Origin: Firmicutes bacterium CAG:170 | GTDB lineage: Bacteria > Bacillota > Clostridia > Oscillospirales > Oscillospiraceae | Assembly: GCA_000436735.1 (NCBI GenBank) | Contig: FR887197.1 | Coordinates: forward strand, 1-7,400 | DNA length: 7,400 nt | Reading direction: 5' to 3' | Part shown: positions 4,657-7,400 of the stretch, one piece after another | How positions within the stretch are numbered: position 1 is the first letter of the stretch | Layout: the number at the start of each line of letters is the position of its first letter | The notes under the pieces: model-generated | Told to the model about the DNA's origin: nothing | The model's database searches: none | The model's input: only the letters and a program-made list of their open reading frames with translations | Position numbers and translations under genes: made by a program

Positions 4657-6195
4657 TTGGGTGCTGAATGCGCAGTGAAAATGGAGAATATTACAAAGCG
4701 GTTTGGAAAGGTGACGGCGAACAACGCCATCAATCTGGAGCTGCACGAGGGCGAGATCCTGTCTTTGCTCGGCGAAAACGGCAGCGGCAAGACCACGCTC
4801 ATGAATATGCTCTCCGGCATCTATTTCCCCGACGAGGGCCAGATTTATATTCACGGCAAGCCCGTGAACATTTCCTCGCCGAAGGCCGCTTTTGAATACG
4901 GCATCGGCATGATCCATCAGCATTTCAAGCTGGTCGATCTGTTTACCGCGACCGAGAACATCGTCCTCGGCCTGAACGAGCCGGGCAAGCTCGATCTTGT
5001 GGCCGCTGCAAAGAAGGTCAAGGAGATCTGCGACCGCTACGGCTTCGACATCGACCCCAACCAGAAGATCTACGACATGTCCGTTTCGCAGAAGCAGACC
5101 GTCGAGATCGTCAAGGTGCTCTATCGCGGAGCGGATATCCTCATCCTCGACGAGCCGACCGCCGTCCTCACCCCGCAGGAAACGGACAAGCTGTTCCAGA
5201 TCATGCGCAACATGAAGGCCGACGGCAAGTCGCTCATCATCATCACACATAAGCTGCACGAGGTGCTTGCGGTCTCCGACCGCGTCGCTGTTCTGCGCAA
5301 GGGAGAGTACATCGGCGACGTCCTTACGAAGGACGCCGACCAGCAGTCCCTGACCGACATGATGGTCGGCCACTCGGTCACGCTGAACATCGACCGGCCC
5401 GAGCCGGTGAACGTCCACCCCCGCCTTGTCATCGACGGGCTGACCGTTTATGACGAGCTTGGCGTCAAGCGCCTGTCCGACGTTTCCTTCTCGATCAATT
5501 CCGGCGAGGTGCTCGGCATCGCGGGCGTCGCAGGCTCCGGCCAGCGCGAGCTGCTCGAGGCCATCGCGGGCCTGTATCCCGTCTCCTCCGGCTCCGTCAC
5601 GTTCTATGCGCCCGACGGAAGCGCGCCGAAAAATCTCGTCGGACTCGACCCGATGGACATCCGCAAGAGCGGCATTTCGATGTCCTTCGTCCCGGAGGAC
5701 CGGCTCGGCATGGGCCTTGTCGGCTCGATGGGCATGACAGGCAACATGATGCTCCGTTCATGGCGGAAGGGTCACGGTATCTTCCTCAACCGCAAGGATC
5801 CCGAGGCACTGGCAAACCGTATCTGGGAGGAGCTTGGCGTCGTCACGCCCAGCACCAGCTTCCCCGTCCGCCGCATGTCCGGCGGCAACGTCCAGAAGGT
5901 TCTGGTCGGGCGCGAGATCGCGCAGTCCCCGGCCGTTCTGATGACGGCCTACGCCGTGCGCGGCCTCGACATCAACACCTCGTATACCATCTACAACCTG
6001 CTGACGGAGCAGAAAATGAAGGGCGTCGCCGTCGTCTATGTCGGCGAGGATCTGGACGTTCTGCTGGAGCTGTGCGACCGCATCGTGGTCCTGTGCGGCG
6101 GCGAGGTCTCGGGCGTGGTTGACGCCCGCACCACCGACAAGCGCGAGATCGGCCGTCTGATGACCCTCGTGGGAGGAGGCAAAGCGGATGAATAA
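4657..6195 (+). CDS. ABC transporter ATP-binding protein, nucleoside (NupO/BmpB-like) type, two ABC domains
   Basis: This 512-residue cytoplasmic subunit energises the BMP-type importer. Domain 1 has a Walker A GENGSGKTT (39-47), Q-loop Gln88, signature MSVSQKQ (141-147), Walker B with ILILDEPT (Asp165, Glu166) and H-loop His198. Domain 2 starts near 257 with a lysine-less Walker A (GVAGSGQRE, 290-298), the family-typical FVPEDRLGMGL, signature MSGGNVQ (407-413), and LMTAYAVRGLD where related proteins have AAQPTRGLD. The second site is therefore probably catalytically degenerate, as in sugar/nucleoside ABC ATPases of this type. The TTG at 4657 is preferred because AAAGG lies eight to nine bases upstream. 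The GTG at 4648 abuts that site, and the GTG at 4675 and ATG at 4681 lack one. It overlaps the permease gene by eight bases, indicating translational coupling. Confidence 0.92.
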   Translation: MGAECAVKMENITKRFGKVTANNAINLELHEGEILSLLGENGSGKTTLMNMLSGIYFPDEGQIYIHGKPVNISSPKAAFEYGIGMIHQHFKLVDLFTATENIVLGLNEPGKLDLVAAAKKVKEICDRYGFDIDPNQKIYDMSVSQKQTVEIVKVLYRGADILILDEPTAVLTPQETDKLFQIMRNMKADGKSLIIITHKLHEVLAVSDRVAVLRKGEYIGDVLTKDADQQSLTDMMVGHSVTLNIDRPEPVNVHPRLVIDGLTVYDELGVKRLSDVSFSINSGEVLGIAGVAGSGQRELLEAIAGLYPVSSGSVTFYAPDGSAPKNLVGLDPMDIRKSGISMSFVPEDRLGMGLVGSMGMTGNMMLRSWRKGHGIFLNRKDPEALANRIWEELGVVTPSTSFPVRRMSGGNVQKVLVGREIAQSPAVLMTAYAVRGLDINTSYTIYNLLTEQKMKGVAVVYVGEDLDVLLELCDRIVVLCGGEVSGVVDARTTDKREIGRLMTLVGGGKADE

Positions 6196-7276
6196 GAAAT
6201 CACTTTTCCATATCACCAAGCGCGACGCCCTGCCGTGGTATCAGGCGTTTGCGATTCGCGGCGGCGCGATCGTTCTGGCGCTGATCGTGTGCGCGGTCGT
6301 GACGATGCTGCTGACGGGCGAAAATCCGCTCAGCATCTACGGCACCATCTTCCACGGCGCGTTCGGCACTGCCCGGAAATCCTGGGTCACGTTCCAGAAT
6401 CTCGCCGTCCTGCTCGGCATTTCGCTGGCGGTCACACCCGCGTTCAAAATGCGTTTCTGGAACATCGGCGCGGAGGGCCAGGTCCTGATCGGCTGTCTGG
6501 CGACGGCCGCCTGCATGATCTGCCTCGGGGACAAGCTCCCGAACGCACTGCTGATCCTGGTCATGCTCGTCGCTGCCGTTGCGGCGGGTGCGATGTGGGG
6601 CTTCCTCCCGTCCTTCTTCAAGGCGAAGTGGAACACCAACGAAACGCTGTTCACCCTCATGATGAACTACATTGCGACCCAGCTTGCAGCGTTCTTCATC
6701 ATCATCTGGGAGGTTCCGAAGGGCGCGGGCAAGATCGGCGTCATCAACCAGAACTCCGAGGCGGGCTGGCTGCCGGTCATCGGCGGGCAGAAATACCTGC
6801 TGGTCATTCTGGTCGTGGCCGTCATGACGCTCCTGATGTATGTCTACCTCAACTACAGCAAGCACGGCTATGAGATCGCCGTCGTCGGCGAGAGCCGCCG
6901 CACCGCGAGCTACGCCGGTATCAAGGTCGATCGCGTGATCGTCCGCACGATGGTGCTTTCCGGCGCGGTCTGCGGCCTGATGGGCCTGATGCTCACCGCC
7001 GGCACCGATCATACGCTGACGACCACCATCGTCGGCGGACGCGGCTTCACCGCCGTCATGGTTTCCTGGCTTGCAAAGTTCAACCCGATCGCCATGGTCT
7101 TTACGAGCCTGCTGCTGGTCGTGCTGAGCCGCGGCGCCAGCGAGATCTCCAGCACCTTCGCCCTGAACCATTCGTTCTCGGATATCCTGACCGGCATCAT
7201 CCTGTTCTTCATCATCGGCAGTGAGTTCTTCCTCACCTATAAGATCAGCCTGCGCAAGGGCGAAAAGGAGGCGTAA
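6188..7276 (+). CDS. ABC transporter permease, nucleoside (NupP/BmpC-like) type
   Basis: This 362-residue integral membrane protein belongs to the branched-chain-amino-acid/sugar-type permease superfamily. It carries the family mark FWNIGAEGQ (90-98) and about eight to nine hydrophobic segments, including about 22-43, 70-86, 98-113, 120-140, 155-173, 203-221, 252-271, 300-314 and 332-350. The loop GYEIAVVGESRRTASYAGI (228-246) corresponds to the cytoplasmic coupling region that contacts the ATPase. It would form the pore with the second permease and pass the ligand delivered by the BMP lipoprotein. The ATG at 6188 lies inside the end of the ATPase gene, with GGAGGAGG eight bases upstream. The basic C-terminal tail contains the ribosome binding site of the next gene. 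Confidence 0.93.
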   Translation: MNKKSLFHITKRDALPWYQAFAIRGGAIVLALIVCAVVTMLLTGENPLSIYGTIFHGAFGTARKSWVTFQNLAVLLGISLAVTPAFKMRFWNIGAEGQVLIGCLATAACMICLGDKLPNALLILVMLVAAVAAGAMWGFLPSFFKAKWNTNETLFTLMMNYIATQLAAFFIIIWEVPKGAGKIGVINQNSEAGWLPVIGGQKYLLVILVVAVMTLLMYVYLNYSKHGYEIAVVGESRRTASYAGIKVDRVIVRTMVLSGAVCGLMGLMLTAGTDHTLTTTIVGGRGFTAVMVSWLAKFNPIAMVFTSLLLVVLSRGASEISSTFALNHSFSDILTGIILFFIIGSEFFLTYKISLRKGEKEA

Positions 7277-7279
7277 GGA

Positions 7280-7400
7280 ATGTCTTTTGATTTTGCATCT
7301 TTTATTCCCCGTGCCGTCATGCAGGGCATCCCGCTGCTCTACGGCAGCACCGGTGAGATCCTGACGGAGAAATCCGGCAACCTGAACCTCGGCATTCCCG
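7280..7400 (+). CDS. Second ABC transporter permease (NupQ/BmpD-like), 3' end outside window
   Basis: Only the first 40 codons are present: MSFDFASFIPRAVMQGIPLL, then a segment reading YGSTGEILTEKSGNLNLGIP. The G-E-I-x-T-E-x-S-G-x-L-N-L-G-I motif is the N-terminal signature of the second permease of BMP-type nucleoside transporters. AGGAGG (7266-7271) lies eight bases before the ATG and is embedded in the last codons of the first permease. Only three bases separate the two genes, so they are co-translated. The partner completes the heterodimeric membrane channel. Confidence 0.9.
   Translation, partial: MSFDFASFIPRAVMQGIPLLYGSTGEILTEKSGNLNLGIP

Noticed and set aside
6200..7171. Minus-strand 323-codon open frame opposite the permease
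   Set aside because: Highly charged Asp/Arg/His/Gln-rich sequence with no domain; an antisense shadow of hydrophobic codons.

Overview
The window looks like a chromosomal segment of a moderately GC-rich, low-G+C-phylum (Firmicutes) gut-type anaerobe, most likely of the Oscillospiraceae/Clostridia group. This rests on strong AGGAGG ribosome binding sites, a preQ1-I riboswitch in front of an ECF-type queT, a BMP-type nucleoside ABC transporter, and GC-rich genes separated by AT-rich promoter regions. The lineage call is inference; no rRNA or other marker gene is present.

Layout. 1-585 (+): 3' part of a short-chain dehydrogenase/reductase, resembling the YmfI-type EF-P 5-aminopentanone reductases. 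599-1090 (-): queT, a queuosine-precursor ECF transporter S component, convergent with the SDR gene and preceded by a complete preQ1-I riboswitch with aptamer, antiterminator and terminator (1114-1183). 1184-1511: about 330 bases without a credible gene, packed with seven near-perfect hairpins. Its outermost hairpins are a 29-bp exact duplicate, and each duplicate carries a promoter-like -35/-10 pair pointing leftward. 1512-2780 (-): guanine deaminase (guaD). 2781-3138: AT-rich divergent promoter region. 3139-4392 (+): BMP-family substrate-binding lipoprotein, closed by a strong intrinsic terminator. 4393-4656: a second leader with its own promoter. 4657-6195 (+): double-domain ABC ATPase. 6188-7276 (+): first permease, overlapping the ATPase gene. 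7280-end (+): start of the second permease, cut by the window edge.

How it works together. The binding protein, ATPase and two permeases form a BMP/PnrA-type ABC importer of the kind known to take up purine nucleosides. Guanine deaminase, transcribed divergently, would convert guanine to xanthine, so transporter and enzyme together suggest purine (guanosine/guanine) scavenging. QueT imports a 7-deazaguanine compound, so both transport systems here probably handle guanine-like molecules. The terminator after the binding-protein gene and the separate promoter before the ATPase gene would allow the binding protein to be made in excess of the membrane complex.

The least explained part is the hairpin array at 1184-1511. 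It could be a structured RNA locus, a cluster of mobile palindromic repeats, or a run of regulatory palindromes.
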